From Agromyces kandeliae (GTDB taxonomy: Bacteria > Actinomycetota > Actinomycetes > Actinomycetales > Microbacteriaceae), in assembly GCF_009674665.1 (NCBI RefSeq), contig NZ_WKJD01000016.1:372001-436000 (forward strand): a stretch of DNA of 64,000 nt, read 5' to 3'. The stretch's first letter is position 1. Every line of letters begins with the position of its first letter. This document shows positions 24,291-32,999 of the stretch, piece by piece. The notes below the pieces were generated by a model. That model ran no database searches. It was given only the letters and a program-made list of their open reading frames with translations, and was not told the DNA's origin. The position numbers and the translations under genes are program-made.

Positions 24291-27200
24291 CTACCCCTCG
24301 AGGAGGCCGCGCAGGTCGTCGGCGTCGAACCCCGCGCCGGAGACGCCGCCGTCGCCGTCGCCGTCGATGACGGATGCCACGAGCTCGCCCTTCCTGGCCT
24401 TGAGGTCCATGACCTTCTGCTCGATCGTGCCCGCCGCGACGAGGCGGTAGACCATGACCTGCTTGTCCTGCCCGATCCGGTGGGCGCGGTCGACCGCCTG
24501 CTCCTCGCTCGCGGGGTTCCACCACGGGTCCATGAGGAAGACGTAATCGGCCTCGGTCAGGTTCAGCCCGAACCCGCCCGCCTTCAGGCTGATGCAGAAG
24601 ACGGATGCCTCGCCCGCGCGGAAGCGCGCGACCTCCGCGTCGCGGCGGCGCGCGGGCGTCGACCCGTCGAGGTGCGCGTAGGGCACGCCCGCCGCGTCGA
24701 GCCGGGCGGCGACCCGGTCGAGGAACGACGTGAACTGGCTGAACACGAGCGCCCGATGCCCCTCGGCGAGCACGTCGTCGAGCTGCTCGAACAGGGCGTC
24801 GAGCTTCGCCGACGGGATGCCGGCGTGGCGTTCGGCGTCGACGAGGCTCGCGTCGAGCGCGAGGAGCCGGAGCAGCGTGAGCGACCGGTAGACGATGAAC
24901 CGCTGCCGGTCGAGGTCGTCGCCGAGTCCGAGCAGCTTCTGGCGCTCGCGCTGCAGCACGACGTCGTAGAGCCGGCGGTGCTCCGGAGCGAGGTCGACCT
25001 CGAGCACCTGCTCCTGCTTCGCGGGCAGCTCGGGGGCGACGGCCTCCTTGGTGCGGCGCAGCACGAGCGGGCGGATGCGGCGCCGCAGCCGGTCGAGGCG
25101 CTCGCGGTTGCCGTCCTCCTCGATCGGCCGGCGGTAGCGCTCGTCGAACGCGCGCCGCGAGGGGAAGAGGCCCGGCGCCACGATCCGCAGCACCGCCCAC
25201 AGCTCGCCGAGGTGGTTCTCGAGGGGCGTGCCGGTCACCGCGATCCGGAACGGCGCACGGATGCCGCGGGCGGCCTCGTGCACGCGCGTCGCGGCGTTCT
25301 TCACGAACTGCGCCTCGTCGAGGACGAGCCCTCCCCACTCGACGTCGGCGAACTCCTCGGCATCGAGCCGGAGCACGGCGTACGTCGTGACGACCAGGTC
25401 GGCGCCCGCCGCGATCTCGGCGAGCGTGCGGCGGCGCTTCGCGGTAGTGGCGGTGACGGATGCCACGCGCAGGCCGGGCGTGAACCGGGCGGCCTCGCGG
25501 ACCCAGTTGGAGGCCACCGAGGTGGGCGCGACCACGAGGAAGGGACGCGCGGCGCCGGGGTCGGTGCCGGGGGCCGCAGTCGCCGCGGCATCCGTCGCCC
25601 CCTGCTCGAGCGCATGCTGCACGAGTGCGAGGCACTGCACGGTCTTGCCGAGGCCCATGTCGTCGGCGAGCACGCCGCCGAGCCGGTTCGCGTGGAGGAA
25701 CGCGAGCCACCGGAACCCGTCGAGCTGGTAGGGCCGGAGCGGCAGCGCGAGACCGGACGGGGGCGGGAGCTCGGGCACCGCACCGTGCTCGAGCCCCGCG
25801 ACCGTGGCCCGCCAGGCGAGCGCCGGCTCCGCGACGTCCGCGAGGTCTTCGAAGTCTGCCCAGAGGCTCGTGCGGCTGCGGTGGATGCGCACGCCCGTCT
25901 CCCACTCGTCGAGCGTGCCCGCCTCCGCGATGAGGTCGCGGAGCTCGTCGAAGACGGGCAGGTCGAGCGACAGGGTGGACTTGTCGACGAGCAGCAGCCG
26001 CGTGCGGCCCGTGGCGAGCGCACGGAACAGCGGCATGAACGGCACCTTCCGGCCGCCGACCGTCACCACGACGCCGAGGTCGAACCAGTCGCGCTTCCGG
26101 CTCTCGACGAGCGAGACCGCGAGCTCGGGCCGCTCGGTCGCCTCGCGGTAGTCGGGGCGCTCACCGCGGACGTCGATGCGGAACGGGCTCGGGCTCCGTT
26201 CGGCGAGCGACGCGAGTCGCGGCATCCGCTCGATCGAGAACTGGGCCGTGTCGATGCCGCGAAGCAGGACCGCCTCGAACGGCACCCAGCCGAGCTCGTC
26301 GGCGATGCGCGCCACGAGGTCGTCGTCGAACTCGGGGTCGGGCTCGGCCGACGGGTCGACCTCGCTCGTCCGACCGTCGGCGTGCTCCCACCGCCACGCG
26401 AGGCGCAGCACGTCGTCGGGCTCGTAGCGGGCGTCGAGCACGAGCGTCGCCGGCGGCTCCGGCGGGAGCTCGAACGTCGCGTCACGGCTCGTGACGGCGA
26501 CCGCGCGGGCGAGCGGGTGCACGTGCGCCGTGAGGAACTCGGGCACCTCGGCCGCGGGGACGCGGATCGTCTCGGGTGCGGTGAGGAGCGCGAGCTCGGC
26601 GGGGCCGAGCCCGGACGGGACCGCCGCGAGCTCGATCCGGCCCGCGTCGAGGTCGAAGCGGTAGAGGCCGTGTCCGGCGATCGGGCGGATGCCGCCTCCG
26701 CTCGTGCCATCGGCGCCGCCGAGGGATCGCGCCTCGCCGTCGAGCACGAGCGTCGGCTCGAGCACGAGGTCGCCGTCGGCGCGACTCGCGTCGAGCGCGA
26801 GCGCCCCGACGCCGCGCACCACGACCTCGGGCGTCGCCTCGGATCCGACGAGCGCGATGCCGAGCCGAGTCGCCTCGGCCAGCAGGGCCCACAGCATCGG
26901 GCTCTCGAACTCGTCGACGGTGATCCACTCCGACCCGTAGACGTGGACCGACGGGGTCGTGCCCTTGAGCAGCGCGAACTGCGCGAACCAGCGCGACTGC
27001 GTGGGATCGACGCCCGCGGCGGATGCCTGGTAGGCGATGTTCTGCCAGGTGAGGCCGCCCTTCACCCACGCGCCGCGGGCGCCCTGCACGACCGGCCGGA
27101 CGGCGAGTCGGTCGACCCCGGAGGCCCGCCGGGCGGGCTCGTCGCGCGGGCCGCGCCACTCGCCGCTGCGTCGCTCGACGCGACGCCGCAACTCGAACTG

Positions 27201-27350
27201 GAGCCCGAGCGGTCGGAGGCCGCCCGTGCCGCCGGTGCCCGCGGCATCCGTCGTCGCGTCCTCGGCTGCCGCGGCGACACCGCCCTCCGCGTCGAGGCCC
27301 GCGAGCGCAGCGCGCCAGTCGGGCGTACGGTCGGCGGGCATGTCGTCCAT
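24291..27350 (-). CDS. SNF2-family DNA translocase/helicase
   Basis: A 1019-aa Swi2/Snf2 ATPase. Walker A is DDMGLGKTVQ (about residue 563), motif II is LDEAQF (DEAQ), motif III is TGTPLENHLGELW, and the C-terminal RecA lobe has SLKAGGFGLNLTEADYVFLMDPWWNP and AHRIGQ. The 500-residue N-terminal part resembles that of actinobacterial SNF2 proteins, which usually start with a SWIM zinc finger; I see no CxC-CxH pattern here. It may remodel or translocate on DNA in repair, but there is no linked nuclease or methylase. Two ATGs (27350 and 27341) are possible and neither has a clear ribosome site. It ends head-on with the ATPase gene, 3 nt apart. Confidence 0.93.
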   Translation of the reverse strand: MDDMPADRTPDWRAALAGLDAEGGVAAAAEDATTDAAGTGGTGGLRPLGLQFELRRRVERRSGEWRGPRDEPARRASGVDRLAVRPVVQGARGAWVKGGLTWQNIAYQASAAGVDPTQSRWFAQFALLKGTTPSVHVYGSEWITVDEFESPMLWALLAEATRLGIALVGSEATPEVVVRGVGALALDASRADGDLVLEPTLVLDGEARSLGGADGTSGGGIRPIAGHGLYRFDLDAGRIELAAVPSGLGPAELALLTAPETIRVPAAEVPEFLTAHVHPLARAVAVTSRDATFELPPEPPATLVLDARYEPDDVLRLAWRWEHADGRTSEVDPSAEPDPEFDDDLVARIADELGWVPFEAVLLRGIDTAQFSIERMPRLASLAERSPSPFRIDVRGERPDYREATERPELAVSLVESRKRDWFDLGVVVTVGGRKVPFMPLFRALATGRTRLLLVDKSTLSLDLPVFDELRDLIAEAGTLDEWETGVRIHRSRTSLWADFEDLADVAEPALAWRATVAGLEHGAVPELPPPSGLALPLRPYQLDGFRWLAFLHANRLGGVLADDMGLGKTVQCLALVQHALEQGATDAAATAAPGTDPGAARPFLVVAPTSVASNWVREAARFTPGLRVASVTATTAKRRRTLAEIAAGADLVVTTYAVLRLDAEEFADVEWGGLVLDEAQFVKNAATRVHEAARGIRAPFRIAVTGTPLENHLGELWAVLRIVAPGLFPSRRAFDERYRRPIEEDGNRERLDRLRRRIRPLVLRRTKEAVAPELPAKQEQVLEVDLAPEHRRLYDVVLQRERQKLLGLGDDLDRQRFIVYRSLTLLRLLALDASLVDAERHAGIPSAKLDALFEQLDDVLAEGHRALVFSQFTSFLDRVAARLDAAGVPYAHLDGSTPARRRDAEVARFRAGEASVFCISLKAGGFGLNLTEADYVFLMDPWWNPASEEQAVDRAHRIGQDKQVMVYRLVAAGTIEQKVMDLKARKGELVASVIDGDGDGGVSGAGFDADDLRGLLEG

Positions 27351-27377
27351 GCTCGCACGCGCGTCCGACAGCTCGGC

Positions 27378-27383
27378 TAGCGT
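27378..27383 (+). promoter_or_regulatory. -10 box (TAGCGT) of a leaderless promoter
   Basis: TAGCGT ends 6 nt before the ATG of the MOSC gene, in the 39-nt gap to the divergent SNF2 gene. No ribosome binding site is present. Confidence 0.55.
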
Positions 27384-27389
27384 GGCGGG

Positions 27390-28226
27390 ATGCAGGTGAC
27401 CCGGCTCCGCGTGTACCCGGTCAAGTCGTTCGCGGGCCGGGACGTGACGTCGGCGGTGGTGCGGCCGTGGGGGCTCGAGAGCGACCGACGGTGGGGCGTC
27501 GTCGAGCCGGACGGCACGCCGGTCACCGCGCGCGAGAGGAATGCGCTGCTCGGACTCACGGCCGAGCCGCTCGCCGACGGCGGGCTCCTGCTCGCCGCGC
27601 CCGGCGATGCGGAACCGCTGCGCGTCGATCCACCGTACGGCGCCGCACCGATCCCCGTCGGGCACTCCCGGCAGCGCGAGGCGCTGCCGGCGGGCGACGA
27701 GGCCGATGCCTGGCTGACCGAGCGCATGCGGATGCCGCTCCGGCTCGTCTGGCAGCCCGACCCGTCGCAGCGCGCCGTGAACCCCGCGCACGGCGGCCGG
27801 CCCGGCGATGGGCTGACGCTCGCCGACGCGGGACCCCTGCTCCTCGCGAGCGAGGCCTCGCTCGCCCAGCTGAACGCCTGGACGCCCGACGACGTGCCGC
27901 CGCTCGACGTCGTGAGGTTCCGTCCCAACGTCGTCGTCGACGGCGACGCGCCGTTCGCGGAGGACGCGTGGACGCAGGTGCGCATCGGCGGCGTCCGCTT
28001 CCACTTCGGCGAGGTCTGCGACCGCTGCGTCATGACGACGATCGACCCCGAGACCCTCGCCCGCGGGAAGGAGCCGATCCGCACGCTCGCGAGGCACCGG
28101 AAGTGGGACGGCGCGACGTGGTTCGGCATCCGGCTCGTCCCGGAGCTCGACCGCGACGCCCACGGCGGATCGGCCCGCATGCCGCGGCTCGCGATCGGCG
28201 ACGACGTCGAGGTCGCGGTCGGATGA
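27390..28226 (+). CDS. MOSC domain protein
   Basis: A 278-aa protein with the N-terminal beta-barrel domain (VTRLRVYPVKSFAGRDV at the start) and a C-terminal MOSC domain. The conserved catalytic cysteine region is EVCDRCVMTTIDPET at about residue 209, with FRPNVVVDGDAPF shortly before it. MOSC proteins act on molybdenum cofactor sulfur chemistry or reduce N-hydroxylated compounds (mARC type, YcbX). The leaderless promoter and divergent neighbour suggest it is expressed alone. Confidence 0.93.
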   Translation: MQVTRLRVYPVKSFAGRDVTSAVVRPWGLESDRRWGVVEPDGTPVTARERNALLGLTAEPLADGGLLLAAPGDAEPLRVDPPYGAAPIPVGHSRQREALPAGDEADAWLTERMRMPLRLVWQPDPSQRAVNPAHGGRPGDGLTLADAGPLLLASEASLAQLNAWTPDDVPPLDVVRFRPNVVVDGDAPFAEDAWTQVRIGGVRFHFGEVCDRCVMTTIDPETLARGKEPIRTLARHRKWDGATWFGIRLVPELDRDAHGGSARMPRLAIGDDVEVAVG

Positions 28227-28245
28227 CCGGCCGCGCCCGGCTGCG

Positions 28246-28965
28246 TCAGTGCGGTCGGGCCGGCGTGTCGCCCGTGAGCGCCGCCCGGTTGGCCGCGTAG
28301 TCGCGGCGGCCGATGAACCGCCAGGCCAGCCTCGCCGGCGCGGGCATGTGCTCGTGGAGCCACTCGTCTCCGCCGTCGGGCTGCGCGGCGAGGATCGCCC
28401 CGAGCTGCTGCCAGGTCTTGCCCTTCGGCGTGGCCCTGCGGCCGTGGACGCCCGCGGCGTCCACCTCCTTCTGCGTCAGCACGGTCTCCATGACCGGCAC
28501 GATGTTCGCCTCCTCGTCGGGAAGGTGGACGGCGAGCGCGCCGTTCACGCCGTCGAGCGCGGCGAGCACGGCCGCGGCATCCGTCGCGCGCCCGCTCGCA
28601 CGCCACGCCGGCAGGGCGGCGTCGAGCTCGCGGAGGTGCACGAGCATCTCGGCGTGCTGCTCCTTCATCCGCTCGACGTGGCCCGCGCAGGCGGGCGCAC
28701 GTTCGTCGAGTGCGTCCCACAGGTGCTCGTCCTCGAACTCGTGGTGCGCGTGGAGGCTTCCCGAGATGAGCGCGAGGTGGTCGCCGACGACGTCGGCATG
28801 CGCGCCATCCGCCTCGGCCACGCGCCGGACGAGCTCGGGTCCCTCGGCGAACTCGGCGCGGAACATGCGATGGATCTCGATCATCCCGCGGGCGTCGCAC
28901 GACCTCGCGGCGGTGGCGCCGGGCTCCGGCGGGTCGCCGCTCGGCGGCAGTGCGGTCGCGGCCAT
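28246..28965 (-). CDS. Hemerythrin domain protein
   Basis: A 239-aa protein. A four-helix hemerythrin-type bundle lies at about residues 28-165, with histidines and acidic residues in the expected order: IHRMFR, DHLALISGSLHAHHEFEDEHLW, HVERMKEQHAEM and HLPDEEANIVPVM. It should bind a non-heme di-iron centre, sensing oxygen, NO or redox state. The C-terminal 70 residues (from about TWQQLGAIL to the end) are typical of the actinobacterial variant. GGGGGA precedes the ATG. It is convergent with the MOSC gene. Confidence 0.92.
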   Translation of the reverse strand: MAATALPPSGDPPEPGATAARSCDARGMIEIHRMFRAEFAEGPELVRRVAEADGAHADVVGDHLALISGSLHAHHEFEDEHLWDALDERAPACAGHVERMKEQHAEMLVHLRELDAALPAWRASGRATDAAAVLAALDGVNGALAVHLPDEEANIVPVMETVLTQKEVDAAGVHGRRATPKGKTWQQLGAILAAQPDGGDEWLHEHMPAPARLAWRFIGRRDYAANRAALTGDTPARPH

Positions 28966-29078
28966 GTGATCCCCCGATCGTCGGCGACGGATGCTGCTGC
29001 GCGCGACGCTACGACCCGCCGCGCCGGAGGGCAAGCCCCTATGCGCCGCGCGTCTTGGTCTTGTCGACATGGCGTCGG

Positions 29079-29084
29079 TAAACT
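29079..29084 (+). promoter_or_regulatory. -10 box (TAAACT) of the leader ORF and hydrolase gene
   Basis: TAAACT ends 7 nt before the ATG of a 24-codon ORF, and TTGGTC (29055-29060) is 18 nt upstream of it as a -35. This is one of the better promoter matches in the window. Confidence 0.6.
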
Positions 29085-29091
29085 TCTCCCC

Positions 29092-29166
29092 ATGCCCGCC
29101 CCCATTCTCCGCCACCGGACACTGCCTCCCGCCGTCGTGGACGCGCAGGGAGCTCGGAGCGCATGA
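29092..29166 (+). CDS. Putative 24-aa leader peptide coupled to the hydrolase gene
   Basis: A short ORF starts 7 nt after a TAAACT promoter box and ends with a TGA that overlaps the ATG of the next gene by four bases (ATGA). The predicted peptide begins MPAPILRHRTLPP and has no known homologue to my knowledge. The position suggests a leaderless upstream ORF whose translation carries ribosomes to the hydrolase start, which has no good ribosome site of its own. It may be purely regulatory, and translation is unproven. Confidence 0.45.
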   Translation: MPAPILRHRTLPPAVVDAQGARSA

Positions 29167-30170
29167 GCGCCGCGATCCCCGCGACCCCGGCCGACGCTCC
29201 GCCGCGCCGTGCCGGGTGGGGCCTCTGGGTCGTCCGCATCGTCGCCATCGCCGCCCTCCTCGTCGTCGGCTGGGCCGGCCTGACCGCCTGGGGCGCCATC
29301 GTCCACGGCCACCCGGCCTACGGCGTCCTGCTCGTCGCGACCGCGATCGGCGCGGTGACCGCGCTCGCCCTGACGATCCGACGGACGGCTCGGTCGGGCC
29401 GGTCGAGCCGGCCGACCCGATCGGTCGTGTGGCGGCGGGTGGGCCGCGTCGCGCTCGTCGCGCTCGCGGTGGCCTGGATCGGCGTGATCGGCTGGCTCCG
29501 CCCGTATCCGGCGGTCGAGCCGGCGCTCACGGCGATGGTGTCCGACGAGCTCGTCGACGTCACCGAGACGCCGACCGGGATCACGCTGGCGCCGACCGCC
29601 GGCGGCGACGGCACCGGCGTCTTCTTCCAGCCGGGGGCGCTCGTGGACGCCCGCGCCTACGCCGCGGTGCTGCGCCCCCTCGCGGAGGCCGGGCACACCG
29701 TGGTCATCGCGAAGCAGCCGCTCGGCATCGCGTTCCTGGCTGTTCCGGCGTTCGACGAGGCCCGGTCGGCGCATCCCGCGATCGAGCGGTGGGTGCTCGG
29801 CGGGCACTCCCTCGGCGGCACCGTCGCCGCGATGCAGGCCGACGACGCGGACGACGACGTCGACGCACCCGCAGCAGGGCTGCTGCTCTTCGCCTCCTAT
29901 CCGGCCGGCGACGTCTCGGAGAGCCTGACCGTCCCGGTGGAGTCGATCTCCGGCTCGCGAGACGGACTGGCCACGCCGTCGAAGATCGAGGCCTCCCGCA
30001 CGGACCTGCCCACCGGGACCGGGTTCACCGAGATCGCCGGCGCCTCGCATGCGCAGTTCGGCGACTACGGGCCGCAGGCCGGCGACGGCACCCCCGAGCT
30101 GACCGACGACGAGGCCCGAGCCCTGATCTCGGAGGCGAGCCTCGCCTTCGTCTCGGGGACCGCCGACTGA
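29163..30170 (+). CDS. Membrane-anchored alpha/beta hydrolase
   Basis: A 335-aa protein with three hydrophobic N-terminal segments (about residues 20-45, 50-70 and 95-112), then an alpha/beta-hydrolase domain facing outside. The nucleophile elbow is GHSLGG (about residue 219), a DLH-like arrangement with ESISGSRDGLATP for the acid and GASHAQFGDYG for the catalytic His. The substrate is unknown. Translation is probably coupled to the preceding 24-codon ORF through the ATGA overlap. Confidence 0.88.
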   Translation: MSAAIPATPADAPPRRAGWGLWVVRIVAIAALLVVGWAGLTAWGAIVHGHPAYGVLLVATAIGAVTALALTIRRTARSGRSSRPTRSVVWRRVGRVALVALAVAWIGVIGWLRPYPAVEPALTAMVSDELVDVTETPTGITLAPTAGGDGTGVFFQPGALVDARAYAAVLRPLAEAGHTVVIAKQPLGIAFLAVPAFDEARSAHPAIERWVLGGHSLGGTVAAMQADDADDDVDAPAAGLLLFASYPAGDVSESLTVPVESISGSRDGLATPSKIEASRTDLPTGTGFTEIAGASHAQFGDYGPQAGDGTPELTDDEARALISEASLAFVSGTAD

Positions 30171-30275
30171 GGCGATCGGCGCAGCGCTCGGCGCCCGGAA
30201 TGGCGAATCCTCACCATGCTTCCGCGCCGTCGTGGTGGCACCGTGGCCGTGCGACCCGAAGGTGAGGAGCACATC

Positions 30276-30689
30276 ATGGACACCGACAGCACGGACGTCG
30301 TCCGCCGATTCCTCGAGGCGTGGAGCAGCCAGGACCTCGACACCGCGGCCGGCCTCGTGACCGAGGACTTCGTCAACAACTCGTCGACGAGTCAGGGACG
30401 CCAAGGCGTCATCGAGGAGGGGCGTTTCTGGTTCGGGGCATTCCCCGACGCACGGGTCTCGATCGAGGACCTCATCGCCGACGGCGACAAGGTCGTCGCT
30501 CGCACCCACGCGACCGCGACGCACCTGGGCGAGTTCCTCGGTTCCGCGCCGACCGGGCGGACCATCGAGCTCGACGAGATCGACATCTTCCGCGTCGAGG
30601 GCGGCTCGATCGCCGAATCCTGGTCGGTCCCCGACCTGTTCGGCCTCATGAACCAGATCGGCGCGTTCGAGCACGCGGGCGTGGACTGA
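30276..30689 (+). CDS. SnoaL-like ester cyclase/NTF2-fold protein
   Basis: A 137-aa protein of the SnoaL-like polyketide-cyclase/NTF2 fold, starting DVVRRFLEAWSSQDLDTAAGLV and containing FPDARVSIEDLIADGDKVVAR, then the strand RTIELDEIDIFRVEGG and ESWSVPDLFGLMNQIG. These proteins are often annotated as ester cyclases, but few have a known reaction. GGTGAGGAG lies 5-7 nt before the ATG. It is convergent with the LuxR-type gene. Confidence 0.9.
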   Translation: MDTDSTDVVRRFLEAWSSQDLDTAAGLVTEDFVNNSSTSQGRQGVIEEGRFWFGAFPDARVSIEDLIADGDKVVARTHATATHLGEFLGSAPTGRTIELDEIDIFRVEGGSIAESWSVPDLFGLMNQIGAFEHAGVD

Positions 30690-30700
30690 CCCTCCACCGG

Positions 30701-32350
30701 TCAGCCGGACCGGAGCAGGTGCGCATGCACCGCGGCCTCGGTCCGGCTGCGCACGCCCAGCTTGGCCAGCACGTTGCTCACGTGATGGCCGGCCGTGACC
30801 GGGCTGATGTAGAGCCGCTCGGCGATCTCGGCATTGCTCAGCCCCTCGGCCACGAGGAGGAGCACCTCCCGCTCGCGCTTGGTCAGCGTGCCGACCCGCT
30901 TCGGCCCGACGCGCCCGCGCCCGCCGAGCGATCGGGAGAGCGCATCCGCCTCGTCCGCCTCGGCGACGAGACCCGCGCGGTCGAGCACTGCCGCGGCCGC
31001 CCGGGCTTCGGCGGCCGAGGATCCCGTGTCCCCTGACGCGGACAGCGCCTCCGCGAGCAGGACCCGTGCCCGGGCCGCGTCCAGCGGCATGCCGAGGCGG
31101 TCGTACCGTTCGGCGGCGGACCGGAACCCCTTCCCCGCGGCCTCGGCGTCCCCGCGGGCGAGACGCAGGCGCGCCGCCGCGACGTCGGCGAGCGCACGGT
31201 GCGCGTCGTCGCCGGAGGCCGCGGACAGCCGTGAGATCCGCTGCACCGACGTCTCCGCGCCGGCGAGGTCGTGCCGGTCGACCTGGATCGGCACGAGCAT
31301 GGCGAGGACGGGGATCGCGGCCATCGAGTCCGGTCCGATCTTCGCGAGGCGGCGGTGCAGCACCGACGAGGCCGCGCCGGTCTCGCCCCGGGCGAGGTGG
31401 ATGCCGGCGACGGCCCGCACCGCCTCCGGCCGGGCCTCGATGCCCGTGACCAGCCGCTCCGCCTCCTCGAGTCGCCCCTGCGCGACCCGCAACTCGGCGA
31501 GCCGCGCGGCGGGCTCGACGCAACGCGAGGCGTGCCCGCCGGCCGCCAGCCGGTCGATCGTCCAGGTCAGCCAGCGCTCCGCGCCCGCGGTGTCGCCGCG
31601 CGCCGCCAGGATTCCCGCGCAGCACGACCCGCAGAAGCCGAGCAGCGTCGGATGGGGTCGCAGGTCGAGGAATCGCTCCGCGACGCCGCCCCACTGCTCC
31701 AAGCGACGTCCGTCGAGGGTCTCCTCGCACGCGGCGACCATGTCGCAGCACGTCTCGGCGAACACCTCCGGCTGCTCCGCCTCGCCCGCGGACGCCGCCG
31801 CCATCGCCTCGTCGAGCCGGGCGATGCCGGCGTCCGAGCGCCCGGACCGGACGAGGCCGAGTCCCGACCTCCCGAGCGCCCGGATCTCGAGCGCCGCGTC
31901 GGCCGTGTCGCGGGCGACGGCGAGCGCCGCGTCGGCGAGCGCCGCGATCCGGACGGGGTCGGTCTCGAGCGTGCTGCGGGCGAGCGCGAACCATCCCCGC
32001 GCCGTCGGGTCGCCGCCGGCGGCGAGTCGCTCGGCGCGGCCGAGCCATCCCCGGGCGATGGCCTCACGACCGGGCGTCGACGCGTGCTCGATCGCGAGCC
32101 AGGTCGCGATGCGGGCGGCATCGGCATCCCTCCCCGCCCGGCGGTGGGCCGTGTAGGCGCGGGTGCGGAGCGCGATCGCCTCGGCGGTCTCGCCGATCCA
32201 CCACATGGTCCGGCCGAGGCCGTCGAGCGCCTCCGCGCTCGGCCGAACGGCGACCACCTCGGTGAACGCGATCCGCGCGTCGCCCCAGCGCGCCTCCGCC
32301 AGCGCCGACGCGGCGTCGTCCATGCGCCGGTCGACCTCGTCGCCGTCCAC
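30701..32350 (-). CDS. LuxR-type transcriptional regulator with TPR-like region
   Basis: A 549-aa regulator. The C-terminal 65 residues form a LuxR/FixJ helix-turn-helix ([43 protein letters not shown] has the standard pattern at about 487-530). The first 470 residues are Ala-rich helical repeats like tetratricopeptide sensor regions. No P-loop (as in LAL/MalT regulators) is visible, so it appears to be the ATPase-less type. I chose the GTG at 32350 because AGGAGG lies 9 nt upstream; an ATG at 32323 is the alternative. The ligand is unknown. Confidence 0.88.
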   Translation of the reverse strand: MDGDEVDRRMDDAASALAEARWGDARIAFTEVVAVRPSAEALDGLGRTMWWIGETAEAIALRTRAYTAHRRAGRDADAARIATWLAIEHASTPGREAIARGWLGRAERLAAGGDPTARGWFALARSTLETDPVRIAALADAALAVARDTADAALEIRALGRSGLGLVRSGRSDAGIARLDEAMAAASAGEAEQPEVFAETCCDMVAACEETLDGRRLEQWGGVAERFLDLRPHPTLLGFCGSCCAGILAARGDTAGAERWLTWTIDRLAAGGHASRCVEPAARLAELRVAQGRLEEAERLVTGIEARPEAVRAVAGIHLARGETGAASSVLHRRLAKIGPDSMAAIPVLAMLVPIQVDRHDLAGAETSVQRISRLSAASGDDAHRALADVAAARLRLARGDAEAAGKGFRSAAERYDRLGMPLDAARARVLLAEALSASGDTGSSAAEARAAAAVLDRAGLVAEADEADALSRSLGGRGRVGPKRVGTLTKREREVLLLVAEGLSNAEIAERLYISPVTAGHHVSNVLAKLGVRSRTEAAVHAHLLRSG

Positions 32351-32527
32351 GGCTGCCGGCCTCCTCACCTCGGACCGGCGGCATCGCGTCCTCCGGGCTC
32401 CGAGAGCGGGTCGGCCACTCGGTCGTCGGTCGAGGATGCCGCTGCTGCGGACGCTACGACGTCCCGCGTCGCTCGGCAAGGTCGGGCGACCCTCGGCGCG
32501 GTCGGGCGGCCGGCATCGCGGCTCCGG

Positions 32528-32890
32528 TCAGCGCGCGACGATCCCGTCGGCGTGCGCCGCGACCCACTCGACGAGCGGGAGCATCCGGTCCATCAGCTCG
32601 CGACCGAGGTCGGTGAGCGAGTACTCGACGCGGGGCGGCACCTCGGGGTAGCTGGTGCGTGCGACGAGCTCGTCGGCCTCGAGCGTTCGAAGCGTCGAGG
32701 CGAGCATCTTCTCGCTGATGCCCTCGACCTCGCGGCGCAGTTCTCCCCAGCGGAGCGTGCCATCGGTGAGGGCGAGCAGCACGAGCACGCCCCACTTGCT
32801 CATGATGTGGTCGAGCACGACACGGGTCGGGCAACCCTCCATGAAGACCTCGCCGGAGGTCTCCCGGATCTGCGCAAGACTTACCACCAT
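32528..32890 (-). CDS. qorR: HxlR-type winged-helix regulator (QorR-like)
   Basis: A 120-aa HxlR/DUF24 protein. The signature CPTRVVLDHIMSKWGVLVL starts at Cys20, the redox-sensing cysteine position in QorR and HypR. The recognition helix is ISEKMLASTLRTLEADELV, and the wing ends PPRVEYSLTDLG. It is divergent from a QorB-type quinone reductase, the same arrangement as ytfH/ytfG in E. coli and qorR/qor2 in Corynebacterium. TAAGGT ends 6 nt before its ATG, so it is probably leaderless, and its operator overlaps that box. Confidence 0.92.
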   Translation of the reverse strand: MVVSLAQIRETSGEVFMEGCPTRVVLDHIMSKWGVLVLLALTDGTLRWGELRREVEGISEKMLASTLRTLEADELVARTSYPEVPPRVEYSLTDLGRELMDRMLPLVEWVAAHADGIVAR

Positions 32891-32918
32891 GTGGGTACCT
32901 TACTTGAAAGTGGGTACC
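32891..32918. promoter_or_regulatory. Nested operator between qorR-like and qorB-like genes
   Basis: GGTACC occurs at 32894-32899 and 32913-32918 and flanks ACTTGAAAGT (32902-32911), an ACTT/AAGT dyad of the kind bound by HxlR proteins. The nonamer GTGGGTACC also occurs as a direct repeat (32891 and 32910). The element covers the TAAGGT -10 box of the HxlR gene, so binding should repress it. Confidence 0.7.
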
Positions 32919-32999
32919 ACCGGAAGGGAAGGTATGCGGCATTCGGTCGGTTGGCCTCGGTGAACCGACGCCGTCGGAACCGATCGAACGGAGTTCCCC

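Noticed and set aside
24291-27350. SNF2 helicase as part of an antiphage defence island (DISARM-like)
   Set aside because: No methylase, phospholipase-D or DUF1998 gene is adjacent; the neighbours are housekeeping-type genes.
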